A stretch of DNA of 64,000 nt from Nautilus pompilius (GCA_018389105.1 JACATO010000304.1:1-64000), one strand, 5' to 3'. Counted from the first letter of the stretch, positions 1 through 11,168 are shown. Notes: generated by a model not told the origin, from the letters alone. Program-made: numbers and translations.

Positions 1-330
1 TGAACTTCAACAGTTTACAAGATCAATCAAGCTCAGCAGAGTTTAGGTCACGAAGTGCAAGCCCTTTTGGAACACCATCACCTCTACTTTGATTCTCTGA
101 AATTGTTGAAAAAGTTAAGGGGGTTTCTGCCTGATACACTGTGTGCAAGAACAGGAAAGGTTTGCTTGCTGACTCCATCAAGTGCCAGCTGCAGCAAGAT
201 GTGTGGCAGATGATGATCTCCTGCTGTCGAGTACCACCTGTAGCCCTGAGGAAATCACCAGCCAAAAGGTGCTTACACCAACCAAAGAAAAGTTGTACAC
301 CAGTTCACGAGAGACAGACAAAATAAACTT
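1..330 (+). pseudogene. Fragment of a second piggyBac transposase copy
   Basis: Nearly the same sequence as about 2013-2335 of the neighbouring piggyBac element, same orientation, with small indels. It covers the segment with CKNRKGL, the piggyBac NRKGLP block, and stops before the later VDxVDQ block. The left end is cut by the window edge; similarity ends near 315-330. Either the tail of another insertion or a local duplication. Confidence 0.75.
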
Positions 331-639
331 ATAGTTCATTAGCAACCAAAAGAATTGTGAAATCCTTACACCATTCAAACAGAATTAACAGGCAGTGACA
401 ATGTTCATATCCAATATATACATATATATTTTACAGAACAGTGAATGTCAAAGGATTTTAAACCACAAAACGTATTCTACCAATATACATACTAAATTAT
501 CTGCTTTAACCAGGTTCAAATACAAAAGTATTTAATTCCATTACTCTTAAACAGCCTCATAGGAAGAGAGTTTAAAAATGCTATCTTGACAAGCAGCCAT
601 TAACTAGTTACCTTCCAAATCCATTCATTTCGTTACTAT
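331..639. other. Short gap, no gene seen
   Basis: AT-rich sequence between the piggyBac fragment and the TTAA-flanked piggyBac element. No coding similarity recognised. Probably part of a VRK1 intron. Confidence 0.4.
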
Positions 640-3007
640 TTAATCCTTTCCTGTTGAGCATCATTTAATGATCACTTATGGTCCATATCATCTCCTTTGG
701 CAATTTATATTGCTCTGTTTTCTTGCATAAGTGATTTTACTAGCATGAGCCACCTGCATTATCAACTTGGTTTATTTACTTGATATGCGATGGAACTCTA
801 CACTAAATCCTTCCATTCTAATGATGTGGATTCTAGAGACATTCATACATTGGATCTCTCATCGATCAGCTGGTCAAACAACAACGGAGAAACATCGAGA
901 AATGCATCTTAGGTGGAGTCACCTGCAACCTATCTATGCATTAGTGTTTTTTTCAGTCTACCCCAGCTACTGATGTCTTCATGATGTGAGGCCAGTGGAT
1001 TTCTCATAAGAGCTGGTGTCAGATTCCTCCAACACATGGCTAAGCAGACTAGCAATTATCATAGCAACACAGAGGAAATGGAATTGTTTGTAACAATAGA
1101 CATAACTATGGGACTCCAGACTTAGTGTTATGGGGATTCAAAAATTGAATCACTATTGGCACTTTGACAACAGTCAGGTAGGTGGGCCTGCCAGGGAGTG
1201 CTTTTTCAAAGACAGGTTTCTCCTTAAACCTTAATTGGCAGTATAGGGTTGAAAATGCAGCACTGTTCACAGAAAAAAAAAAAGAAATCCAACATCTTTT
1301 TCCTTTATGAAATGATAGCTTTGCATGCAAAATTAAGATAAATAGAGGAGTGCAGGGTAAGGCACAGGAAAGGATGGTACCGGCAAGTCTGGAGTTATCT
1401 TTCCTGACCTGGTGATAAGAGAGGTAGTCATGTAGGACTGGTTTTTGTTTGTTTGTTTACTCTTATCAAAAACAGACAAGTTGACAATGAAACCATCACT
1501 ATGTGACCTTACAAAGACTGGGTGTGTAGGTAGAGGGGGACATGGCTGGTGGTGACGACTTGCACTGGCCATCACCCTCTATGCTGCAACTCCCTGAGTC
1601 AGTCATATTATTTCTCACTTGATAGTTGTCTTCATTTTCCTCACTAGATGATGTATCTGATGATGAGTATTCCTTCTCATCACTCAAATCATCCAATATT
1701 CTCAAAATATTTTGTGGGATCATTGTACACCTCCACACCACGAGAGGCATCAGCCTGAGATTGAGAAACATGCATCATCCACAATGAGTAGCAAGGAAAT
1801 AATTACCAGGAAATTTTCCTGTGCTTGGTTGGTGACGGTATTGACCACCATAGGACTCTGTTGTTATCATAAATTAGTTCGGAATCTAAATAGAGGCAGG
1901 TAAAGTTAAATAGACGTGTGATGATAGTCACCATTTAAAGCCATGATAGCCTTCAAAACAAACCAATCAAGTGGAGAATGAAGGTTTGGCAGCAGCTGGG
2001 ACAATAGCTACATACTGAACTTCAACATTTACAAGATCGATCCAGCATCAAGCTCAGCAGAGTTTAGGTGCACGAAGTGCAAAGCCTTTTGGAACACCAT
2101 CACCTCTACTTTGATTCTCTGAAATTGTTGAAAAAGTTAAGGGGTTTCATGCCTGATACACTGTGTGCAAGAACAGGAAAGGTTTGCCTGCTGACTCCAT
2201 CAAGTGCCAGCTGCAGCAAGATGTGTGGCAGATGATGATCTCCTGCTGTCGAGTACCACCTGTAGCCCTGAGGAAATCACCAGCCAAAAGGTGCTTACAC
2301 CAACCAAAGAAAGTTGTACACCAGTTCACGAGTCAGGTGGACTTTGTGGATCAGCATAGATCATATCATCTTCTTGGGAGGAAATGCATATGTATTGGCA
2401 TTGGTCATAGATTGCGTTCAACCAAACTATCACTAATGCTTTTGTACTGTACTATGAATCTACTCAAAACCAGAAGCAAATCCAAGTGTGGAGCAAGAAA
2501 CAAGTGCTTCACCCGCAATGACTTCTGCTCCAGAAAACAGAAGGGGATGACGAGGAGTGATAGCTAGATGAACCACCATAACAAATCCTGGCAAAGGATA
2601 GGAGAGAGGAAAAATAACTATGGGGTCTGCAAAACATCATCAGGTCACAGCATGAAGACCGTCTGTTGCTGCCAGCTCTGCACCAATCTTCTATGCAGGG
2701 TGGGACACTTACTGACCAAGTAAATAGAGTGACTGACCACATCCTGGAGGTGAGTGAATTTAGTCTATATATATTTTTTTTTTTTTTTTGTGTTATAAAT
2801 TGATTTTTTATCCTTTCATTTTCTAGACACTTTGTTTCCATCTGGATTTCTGAAGTGTGCACAAAGTCAGTCATTCGTGCTATTTGACTCATTCCATAAC
2901 ATCTTTATCGTTTTAATCAGGTAGGTGTATTTTGAGCAACCATTTTTGACACTGTCTGAATGTTTGTGCATGTAAAACATTTCATTTCATGAACAAGAAA
3001 GGGTTAA
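640..3007 (+). mobile_element. piggyBac DNA transposon, decayed, with TTAA ends and TIRs
   Basis: Bounded by TTAA at 640-643 and 3004-3007. The ends read inward as TTAATCCTTTCCTGTTGAGC and TTAACCCTTTCTTGTTCATG, an imperfect terminal inverted repeat typical of piggyBac. About 2.36 kb, a normal length for the family. Plus-strand relics appear in the right order: PVDF with MGIQKLNHYWHFDN and FFKDRFLL near 0.96-1.25 kb; IKW-like, YILNF and HHLYFD near 1.93-2.13 kb; NRKGLPAD near 2.17 kb; QVDFVDQHRSYHLLGRKC near 2.33-2.39 kb. Many stops and frame changes; the catalytic Asp blocks are not clearly readable. It probably sits in the VRK1 intron after exon 7. Confidence 0.8.
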
Positions 3008-3093
3008 GGAAATACAAAACTCCCATCACAATCCACCATTGAGAGTCAGACAATGTATAGTTTTGTTTTTGTACACGTAAGACCAACCTCGAC

Positions 3094-3220
3094 CACAATG
3101 AGCATCAACACTGGTGAACTCCAGTGTGCCATCGTGAGCTCTTTTCTTGTCCTCTTTGCCATCCTTGTGCTTGCCATCTAGCGTGTACTTGGTTGCCAGC
3201 CCATAGTCAGTTAAATACAC
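3094..3220 (-). CDS. VRK1: VRK1 coding exon 7: DYG motif and activation segment
   Basis: Begins after attttag with VYLTDYGLATKYTLDG, then KHKDGKEDKKRAHDGTLEF and TSVDAHCG; human has VYLVDYGLAYRYCPEG, DPKRCHDGTIEF and TSIDAHNG. D199 is the magnesium-binding Asp. The 3' end is unclear: a donor at 3094 (G|GTCGAGG) and one at 3088 (GAG|GTTGGT) both fit phase 1, and neither is strong. The continuation (APSRRGDLEILGY in human) was not found leftward, so it lies outside the window. Confidence 0.88.
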
Positions 3221-6200
3221 CTAAAATAACAGAAGTTTAGCCAAAACATGCACTCAGCAAAGTTGACAGGATATACAACTGGAAACATATCCTAATGTAA
3301 AATGAAGTTGCTAGTTGTTCTCTGAATAGACAGTACAAAAAACTTTCAAAACAACAAATGGGAAAATGTACAGATGACAACCAAACAGCAAGTGAATGTG
3401 TACACTGAATTTCAAAAAAAAAAAAAATGCATAACAAAAATAAGGTTTAAAACGAAAGCTCAACACCATTCCTTCTATTTTGGAAATTTCAGTAACCATA
3501 GCAATACATAAATAAATGCTTCAGTGGAAAATGATACTAAGTTAACATCTAACAACCTCACTGTGAAAAAGACTATTTACAGCTTGTGGTGAGCAACACA
3601 AAATCACACATTTGTGATGTTTCTCCTCAGTCAGAAAGTCTGCAGTTACAATTATTTATTCATACATATATCAATAGTCACCATGGTAGTTTTGTGTTTT
3701 GTTAGTTATGTCAAAATGAATCAGTTGATCCAATGTAAATCATCGTTCAGGAATTTGTAAAAAAAAATTTGGACACTGAATTTATTGAAATAACAAATGT
3801 AACCATGGTAAAGGAAGTTGCTTGTCTTGACAAACCATCTGTTCCCACGCAATAGGTCATGATGATCCAGAAACAGGCCAAGCCATCAGCCACATCCTCA
3901 CCAGTTTGCACCAAGTGAACATCGTCACAAGAGAGGAAACCTGCCTATGCTATTTACTTAAAGATGGCATAGCAGATCAACCGGGACACAAACTCCTTCC
4001 ACTCCCCATCAGACTGTTACCCATAAGATATTTAGTGCTTTGTTAATGTAAAAGCAGCCGCCAAAGTCTAGCAACCCAACAATCTCACTTGATTATGCCT
4101 CTTCAGTTTGTTACCACCTGCCTATTTTCGGTTTTCTGAAAGATGCATAGTCCTTCATATGGTATTTCAATAATAATGATAGAGTGGCCAATGACCCAGT
4201 AGTTAAGGTTGATGACTATCTTTTGATCACTTGTTGGTATAGATTCAGTTTGGTGTATCTCCCAAGAATGGTTTCTTCTTCTGCAGCCTGTCATGTGGGT
4301 TTCCTTCCACTGAAGTTGGAAGTGTCGCAGGATAACTAACGCTCTCTAGTAGATAACAGCAACACTGCACTCATTTCACCAGTGTAGCATCCCTTGTCAA
4401 GACCGGTGAACAAACAATAAAAATCCAATTGATACACAATACCTTATTCTCTTTGCTGTTTTCAAACAAATTACGAGAATAAAAACAGCAGAAACCGAAG
4501 TTCTGTAGAAAACTATACAAATAAAAGGTCAGTTACTGTGCTTTACTTTACCTTGTTTGGATCAGTTTTACCATTGTAGCCTAGCAGCAGATTGGATGCC
4601 TTTATATCCGCATGCACAAAGCCATTGCTGTGAATATACGCTAAAGCATCCAGCTACAAAATTCAAATTAGAAGAGTTATGAGAAGTCAGATCGAGCCTG
4701 ACTAATGGATTTCTGTCAAATAATCATGAAACAGAGCCAGCCAGCCAGAGAGACATTTACGTCGAGAGCGACCAACCTAGAAATCGAGCTGCTCTTATAA
4801 AATAATGCACAGATCCAATAATTTTGTACAAACTCACACACATCGTACTCACTCAGTCTCCGACAACAGTAGCCTAACTTTTCAAAACTCGGCAAATTGG
4901 AGACATCCCTTTGAATGTATTATACTAAATTAATGGCAAAGCTCAGAAATGCTTACCACTCGTAATGCGATAGCAAACACACTTCTTTCTTTAAAACATC
5001 CGTGTAATTTCAAGACTTCCTGTAGGTCAAGGCTGAATCTAGGTATGACAATGAAGCGATATTTTGCTGTTTCTTTTTCATGAATTCCAAACCCAATAAG
5101 CTTAGGTATTCCCAGATATTGGAGCTTTTTAGATTTCACATAGTCATCAACTTCAAAATATATTTAAAAGAGAGAGATAAGACTGAGTCACACAAATCAC
5201 ATCATCAGCTAATTAACAGCCATCTACTAGTAAATGTAGTAGCACAGAGCATTAGAAACAAAAAAAAAAAAAAAAAAAAACACTTACTAAAGTCTGGTTT
5301 ACAAAATTTGTTGTAAAAATTGAATTCACAAAAAAGTGGTCCATTAAGTTGAGGTTCCTGAAAACAAAAAGAAAGTAGTATAATACTGTTGAGATACCAT
5401 AATCTTCTTCTATCTTGATATTTGATTTGATTTGTTGGGATGGCAGATGAAAGAATGGTGAATAATTCTGAACATTAAAACCAGGTAGACATCTCCCATT
5501 GAAAAATCAACCATAGTGGCTTAATGGTGCCTTTCCAAAGGCTGATAATTGTACTGACTCTCTTTCCCTACCTCATAAATGGCTTGCTACTTCATGAAAA
5601 TTTTCAAGTTTGTTGCTGGTATAAACCTCCATCAAAAGAACTGCCAGGAAAGGCCAGATTTCTAAAATGAAATCTGTTTCTTACTTATCTCTGCACCAAC
5701 AATGATGGGTCTTTGTATAAAATTAGAAGTGGGAAGTAATTTTACTTTGTGTATGAATAAAGGTTGTTTGTATCATTGCGGGGTCCAGAGCCCATCCTAC
5801 CCCCAATCATGCCAACAGTTTCTGGTCGACATTCATTCAAGTACCTGGTTAACATTTCAGGTTGATAGATTATCTCAAAACAGTGTGGCAAACAATAAAT
5901 ATACACTTTAGACAAATGCTGTCAAAAATCTTAGTTGGAGATTAACACCAAAATTTAGGATTGCAAATGCTACTACTAATCAAATTAACACACTTCAACA
6001 AAAACCAGGGTACACTTCATTACAAATGGAGATTGTCATGCATAAACAGTTTTGAAAAGCAATCACTAAAATTCTAGCTTAAATAACTGCTCCAGACTAT
6101 GTCTATGCTAAATTCAGATGACTACGGAAGACCTGTTGGTACTTACGATCTTTATAACATAGTTTTCCCGACCATCACCACTGTCTGCTTGCTGAGCTGA

Positions 6201-9200
6201 AAAGAAACAGCTGGAATACTAAACCAGTCCTTGAAAGCTACAAGCAGCACTGTCAGTATCAACATTCTCATACAAATTTTGAACCCTGACAACTAGTCTT
6301 GTACTCTTTCTCTCTCACCCGCTAAACCATTATAATTTATCTACAAGAGAGTTGCACCAAGAACAGCTGGGGAGAATTGTATCGCTAGATCCATCCAATT
6401 TATTTTTAAATCCTTTCTTTTCTTTTTTTTTTTTAAAAAGAGTTTGGTTGTTTCATAAGTTAACAAAAACCTTTATACAAAATATTAAGTAGAAGGATAG
6501 TTCTTCATTCATGGTAAATAACAACAATCCTCAAGCAACATTTAATATTCAAAAAAACCATTCTTCAAAATAATCTATAATATATTTTGACTTAAACAAA
6601 TAAACTTTCTGTTGCCTTATATCTTTTACATACTCTTGAAATTGTTGATAGGTATCAGAATTTGCCAAAAAGATATTCAACATTCTAGAGTTTGCTATAT
6701 TTGGATATACAGATTACAAAAGAAAAAATAATTTCTTTCCATTTTAAATAACTAATCTTCAACAAAATCTATAAAATATCAAGTTCTACATTAACTGAAA
6801 AACGTGTAGTTTAAATGTGTTCAATTTCAGAAAGAAATCAACATATCAGATGCTCCAACCCAGCATGCTAAGAATTACCACCATCTCTGATTATTCTTAT
6901 AAAATATTAAATGATTATGCATTTCGATTAACCCCTCATAAATTTTTCAATTTGTAATTTCAAGAAAAAAAGAAATTCCTCACTGACAAAGCAAAAGTTT
7001 GTTTAGCTTTTAGTTGTGAAAGATAGGAAAAAACTTAACCATTGCTAAAGAGAAAACAGGTTCATCCCTAGCAACTCTGCAAAGAGCGTTGTAGAGTCTG
7101 ATGGGAACTTACCTAAATAAATCATTCCAAATCCTCCCTGACCAATGATGTCACCAAGTTTCCATACCTTTTTATTCACATCTGTCAGTTCTTCTCCAGG
7201 AGGAAACTTCTCTGCTAGTTTGTATCCTTTGGCTGCTGCACGACCACCACGTTTTACTCCTGATGTTTTACCAAAAGATCAATCACACCAGTGAGTGGAC
7301 AGTTCGACAACAGAACTTTGAGCAAAGCGAGTACTTTAGGCTGGTTGAAACACCCACCTCTCCAAAAATGAAAACAACTGATCTGATGACCCTAAGTGTA
7401 TTTTCAGCATTCGCTTAATAAATCCAATAATATGGTTAAAAGTAAACATTTATATCAGTAGAATTTTTAAAGCTCTACAGATTTCTTATAGATAACAAAT
7501 AAAACTTTACATGCATAAAAGTTACTAAAATTTTATAAAGCTGCTTTAGTTACACCTTGCTCATAAACAAAAACAAATTTAAAATGCAGAGTAGTTATTA
7601 CCTCTGAACACAGATGCTGCTGTACCTCAATAATTTAAAATTCTATTTTTTAAAAAAAAAATTTGAAGGCTTAAAGCTGCTAGAAGTGTTTTGGTTATAT
7701 CAGGTTTTTATTTACAAACTGTGAAAAATTGCACCAAAAAATCTGAACTGATAGCAATAAAAATGAATTAAAAACACAAATTGTCTTTGGTAATTTTGAT
7801 CAGTAACTTTTTCATCCTACCTGGCATTGTTTCAACCATCTCATATGATGAAGTATTTCCTCAAGCCTCCTTAAAGACCTGCCAAGTTTTTATAGTGTTC
7901 GGTTTTCTTCATCATTCCAATAGTCTTGCCAACAATTCTTATTGGAGGACCAAGATTTTCAATAATCAGGTCCATTCCAACACATGCCGCAATCTGCTAT
8001 CTATGACAATCACTTACAATTTAGGACTAATGTAACTTTGCTGAAAAATTACTTCAATATCGACTGAAGATGCTGATGCATGAGAGGTTCTTTCTATACG
8101 TAGAAAGTTATGAAGAAATTCCAAAAAAATAGGGTACATCAGGGAATGCTTTAAACTGCATGTTATCCCCCCTATTACTACTATCAAATCCACAGACAAA
8201 AATCATGGGAAAAGAAACCCTTTTCCTTCCATTGCAAGACACATTATTAGGATGTAACCAAGACAGTTGAGTTCCTGTCAATTACGGAGGCAGCCATCTA
8301 TGACTGAGCCTAATGCACAAACACAAACAGGGAAGTAAACAAATCTCCAACAACATTTTTACCAAACAAACTGCAAATAGTTGTTAAAGGTTGCAAATTA
8401 ATTTCACCTGCATGCCTTCCATGAGACATATGCAGAGCATAAGCATAATTCATAATGTTACTCACATTATCAGGAAAAGATAAATAAAAAGAAAGTTCAT
8501 ATTGTTATTATTACATAATTCTTCTTCTCTCAAATAATAACAATAAATTAAAATCAATTGTTATGTAAATGAAACCAACAGCTACACAAGTCTTCATTTA
8601 GAAATTAAAAGTAACATTATGATAAGGACAAAAATATTAGTGACGTGTTACTTATAAAAATTAACAGGTTGGTTTTGGCCCCCTCATTACCTTTAGTAGT
8701 AATGCAACTGACTAATGATTCAGTTGTCTAAATGGCTGATTTTTCAATAGTTTTAATGATGTTACATTCTTTCTTCTGCATCACACTAGATTAAATTTTA
8801 TTGCAAAATTTAAAAAAATTGATGGCTGTTAATTACCTTAAGTTCTCATAATTTGAATTTGTAACTCTTTCCATTTTTTAAAATATATTTTGAAATTGAT
8901 GACTGCACTAAATCCAAGAGGATCTAATATTTAGGTGCACCTGAACTCATTGGGTTTGGAAACCACGAGTCTTGAAATTACATGGATGCTTTAAGAAAAG
9001 AAGTGTTTATGCTGTTTCAATACAAGCGATAACCATCTCTCTGGACTTTGCCATTAATTTAGAATAATGCATTCAAACAGTTGTCCTCCAATTTGCTAAA
9101 TTTTGAGAAGTTATAGGGTGCTGTTGTCAGAGATAAAATGCGACTGCCAGTGAGTACAATGTGTGAGAACTTGTGTTTGAAGCTTTATAATACTTACTAT

Positions 9201-10949
9201 CTATCTTTGCATTATTTCACTACTTTCTTTTTTTAAAAAAAACAGCTTGTGATTATTTGACAGAAGTCCATCAGTCTGGCCTGGTCTGATTTCACACAAC
9301 TCTTTTGATTTAAATTTCATTGTTATCGATATACACTAAAGCATCTAACTATGGCTTTGTACATACAGACAGTTTTCAACCTACTACTAGGCTTCAATAG
9401 CTAAAATGGTCCAAACAAGGTAAAGTATAACACACTCCACTGGCCTCCTGCTTCTAAATATCAAGTAGTCAAAGCAATGCTTTTAGCCTATCATGTCTCA
9501 ACATCCAAAAACTTAGTAACCAATAGGTCACAGGCTTGGAACCAACTCAAGCCATTTGAACACTCCAAAACATGGAAATTCCCACTGCAAAATTAACAAC
9601 ACTTTTGAGGACTAAATGCTGAATTTCAAAATAAGAAAAGCTACCTGGAATGTAGGTTTATTTGTTAGTTGTATTACTACTAGTAAGGTGATTGGAAAAG
9701 CCTGAACTAACCCTATCATAATAAATTTTAATCTATTATTTTTCCAATTACCACTCCCACTTCCCCCCTCTGTATTTCCAATCACTAATACCAATAGTGA
9801 AAACTTGTTAGCTTTTTTTGCACTTTTCATCTCATCTAGCAAAATGCAACCCTAGAGATTCAAAGATTAAATTTAACTCTAAATTTAAAATTGAATCTTG
9901 GTGATATCCTGTTCTAACTTTGAAAAGTTTGCAATAATTGTGTACAAAGAAAGTTAGTTTTTTTTTTAAGATAATAAGGTAAACAATCAACAAACTGAAT
10001 ATCTGCATTGAAACGGAATTATAAATTGCAGATAAAATAAATTAATAAATGGTTAATCACAATAACGTGTAAAGAACATTTTTAATGAATAAAATAATAC
10101 AAGCATAACATGCTGGAATGCCAATCAATGTTGTTAGTATGGCAAGCTTTTGATTGTAAAAATAAATCTACTGTTATCATTTTGTTTAAATTTAAACAGC
10201 ACATAGGTGTAAAATCTATCATAGTTTACTATACAAAAACTCTAATGACAACATATGATCATGTGACCTAGATTCTAAGTGTAGGTTGAACAAAGATGTA
10301 AATAGGCAAAGAATACTTATTCAACAAGTATATAACAGCTTTTTAAAAAAAATTGTTTTCAAGAAAATTAAACCCTTTGCATAAGACTTAATGACTAATA
10401 TTCCCCATGGCCATTACACTAAAACAATATCCACCTAATGCTCACTGCATTCATTTACCTTCCACGATGTTAATTTCTGAAAATCTCTCGGAGATCTGCT
10501 TTGTGTATGCTGACTAATGGATTGATAAAGCAGACAGACAATAATGAATTTTACTGCTACAGTAATAAGATTTACTGTAACACTAGCTTATATTTGAAAT
10601 TTTAATGTCTGATACTGTCTTTCAACAGTGTAGAAGGCACAGTACAATCAACAGCTAAAGCCTTTAAGCAAGTGTCTTCTGTGGTGCAAAAATTGCTTAA
10701 GTTTTACCTTAGATTAGTTAGATAGTAAGTTGATAAACTGATTTCCTAAAAAGAAACCAACCAGGATTGATATTAACAGATCCAGATTTCATTATGAGGA
10801 TGACTATAAACAAATTAACTAAGCAACAACTAAATTTTAAATTAAAAGAAATTAAATGTAGCATTTTGAATGACTCAAGTTTGGGTTTTCCCACTTAGCT
10901 TCCAGAGAATTTTCTTATTTTTCTTTTTACCTGCTGCTGCTTTAGCCAT
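3094..10949 (-). CDS. VRK1: Vaccinia-related kinase (VRK1 orthologue), N-terminal half, cut by the left window edge
   Basis: Spliced coding exons, in gene order: 10949-10931, 7259-7113, 6196-6147, 5357-5288, 5150-4957, 4653-4552, 3220-3094 (last donor uncertain). All introns are GT-AG and the phases join without a break, giving about 236 residues. VRK1 is a nuclear Ser/Thr kinase of the CK1-like group that phosphorylates BAF/BANF1 and histone H3. Visible landmarks: glycine loop GQGGFG (G46, G48, G51), ATP-binding Lys71 in YVIKI, catalytic loop HADIKASN (D176, K178, N181), VRK-type DYG (D199) in place of DFG, and the TLEFTSVDAH stretch diagnostic of VRKs. The human protein has 396 residues, so roughly 160 residues (substrate lobe, C-terminal tail) lie to the left. 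Start codon: the Met before AKAAAG is the first ATG after a splice acceptor. The human loop is HGDIKASN; here Gly is Ala. Family assignment is firm; VRK1 rather than VRK2/3 rests on overall similarity. Confidence 0.93.
3223..4551. other. VRK1 intron 6
   Basis: Between coding exons 7 and 6. Non-repetitive AT-rich sequence; a short A run at 3416-3427. A stretch around 3.8-4.0 kb is less AT-rich and reads open for some codons on the plus strand, but I could not match it to a family. Confidence 0.5.
4552..4653 (-). CDS. VRK1: VRK1 coding exon 6: catalytic loop
   Basis: Thirty-four codons, residues 161-194: LDALAYIHSNGFVHADIKAS, then NLLLGYNGKTDPNK. Asp176 is the catalytic base, Lys178 and Asn181 complete the loop. 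The Gly of the usual VRK HGD triplet is Ala here. Both flanks are clean splice sites (ttttgtag, gtaaag). Confidence 0.93.
4957..5150 (-). CDS. VRK1: VRK1 coding exon 5: hinge and helix D/E region
   Basis: Encodes residues 96-160, with KKLQYLGIPKLIGFGIHEKE, YRFIVIPRFSLDLQEVL and SVFAIALRV, matching human RKLKYLGVPKYWGSGLHDKN, YRFMIMDRFGSDLQKI and VLQLSLRIL. Acceptor ttttgaag, donor gtaagc. A decayed copy of this exon lies on the opposite strand near 8.9-9.05 kb. Confidence 0.93.
5288..5357 (-). CDS. VRK1: VRK1 coding exon 4: GPLFCEFNFY segment
   Basis: Encodes residues 73-95 (EPQLNGPLFCEFNFYNKFCK and three more), aligned with human EPSDNGPLFTELKFYQRAAK. The Glu after LFC is the expected helix-C residue pairing with Lys71. 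Donor gtaagtg lies directly beside a 20-base A run on the plus strand (T run in the transcript). Confidence 0.9.
5358..6146. other. VRK1 intron 3, no other feature seen
   Basis: Begins after the exon 3 donor and ends at the exon 4 acceptor. Open frames here are short and unlike any family I know. Confidence 0.5.
6147..6196 (-). CDS. VRK1: VRK1 coding exon 3: ATP-binding lysine
   Basis: A 50-bp exon encoding residues 56-72, AQQADSGDGRENYVIKI. Lys71 is the beta-3 ATP-contact lysine and falls at the same number as in human VRK1. Flanked by ttttcag acceptor and gtaagt donor; ends in phase 0. Too short to be seen as a stand-alone frame. Confidence 0.88.
6197..7112. other. VRK1 intron 2, no other feature seen
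   Basis: AT-rich intron between exons 2 and 3, with T and A homopolymer tracts near 6420-6440. No element recognised. Confidence 0.5.
7113..7259 (-). CDS. VRK1: VRK1 coding exon 2: basic N-terminus and glycine loop
   Basis: Encodes residues 7-55: a basic lead GVKRGGRAAAKGYKLAEKF, then GEELTDVNKKVWKLG and the nucleotide loop IGQGGFGMIYL. Human VRK1 has the matching order AKRHLAEQF, then MAKKEWKVG, then IGQGGFGCIYL. Acceptor catcag, donor gtaagt; phase 1 on both sides. Confidence 0.92.
7262..8779. other. VRK1 intron 1, left part
   Basis: AT-rich sequence between coding exon 2 and the inverted exon 5/6 copy. Small open frames at 7.78-8.04 kb show no family similarity. Confidence 0.4.
8780..9440 (+). 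pseudogene. Inverted, decayed copy of VRK1 exons 5 and 6 with their introns
   Basis: On the plus strand this follows the minus-strand order of VRK1 4.53-5.26 kb: intron 4 piece (GATGGCTGTTAATTA), acceptor region AATATATTTTGAA, exon 5 start TTGATGACT, TTGGGTTTGGAA, TCTTGAAATTACA, then intron 5 (TTTGCCATTAATTTAG, CCTCCAATTTGC, TGATTATTTGACAGAA, CCATCAGTCTGGC), exon 6 (ATACACTAAAGCAT, ATGGCTTTGTACAT, TCCAAACAAGGTAAAGTA). Introns are kept, so it is a genomic duplication, not a retrocopy. About 75 bases inside the exon 5 copy are missing, and the catalytic HADIKASN codons are no longer readable. It sits in VRK1 coding intron 1, antisense to the gene. Outer limits are approximate. Confidence 0.88.
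9441..10930. other. VRK1 intron 1, right part
   Basis: AT-rich sequence from the end of the inverted copy to the first coding exon. No gene, element or RNA recognised. Confidence 0.4.
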
Positions 10950-10983
10950 TATGCTAGTGAATGCCAAAATACTGCAGACTATT
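10931..10983 (-). CDS. VRK1: VRK1 first coding exon with short 5' UTR
   Basis: Coding part is 10949-10931 (Met-Ala-Lys-Ala-Ala-Ala plus one base, phase 1), ending at a gtaaaa donor. Upstream of the ATG, 10983-10950 is untranslated and begins right after a polypyrimidine tract and AG (10985-10984), so the leader is probably spliced. The next coding exon starts at 7259, after a 3.7 kb intron. Confidence 0.8.
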
Positions 10984-11168
10984 CTGAAAATAAAAAAAAA
11001 TCAGAACCTTGAAATAGTGTAGTAGTAGATTCGCCCACATATCAGTTGAGCAAAACTTTAGCAATCATCATGAATGAGGAAGCCATCATGAACATGCGAT
11101 ATTAAAAAAAAAAAACACACGAAAAATACAGGATATTCGTAAATACAGATCACGCAAATAATCTTACG
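10984..11168 (-). other. VRK1: Putative VRK1 5' UTR intron and upstream noncoding exon end
   Basis: On the minus strand GAC|GTAAGA at 11168/11167 is a good donor, and a polypyrimidine-AG acceptor ends at 10984, so a 184-bp intron would join an untranslated leader exon (upper end unknown, above 11168) to the first coding exon. This is predicted only from splice motifs. Confidence 0.4.

Noticed and set aside
1499-1771. Acidic minus-strand frame (DDLSDEKEYSSSDTSSSEEN) resembling a piggyBac N-terminus
   Set aside because: The piggyBac element's readable transposase runs on the plus strand through this area, so a minus-strand start would be in the wrong orientation. Kept only as a possible nested fragment.
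3088-3093. Alternative donor extending VRK1 exon 7 by two codons
   Set aside because: Possible, but the donor at 3094 keeps DAHCG in line with DAHNG of human VRK1 and lets the next exon supply the expected Val/Ala. Not decided; the shorter form was listed.
5261-5280. 20-base A run beside the VRK1 exon 4 donor, considered as a retroposon tail
   Set aside because: No retroposed sequence or target duplication next to it; on the VRK1 strand it is a T-rich intronic tract.
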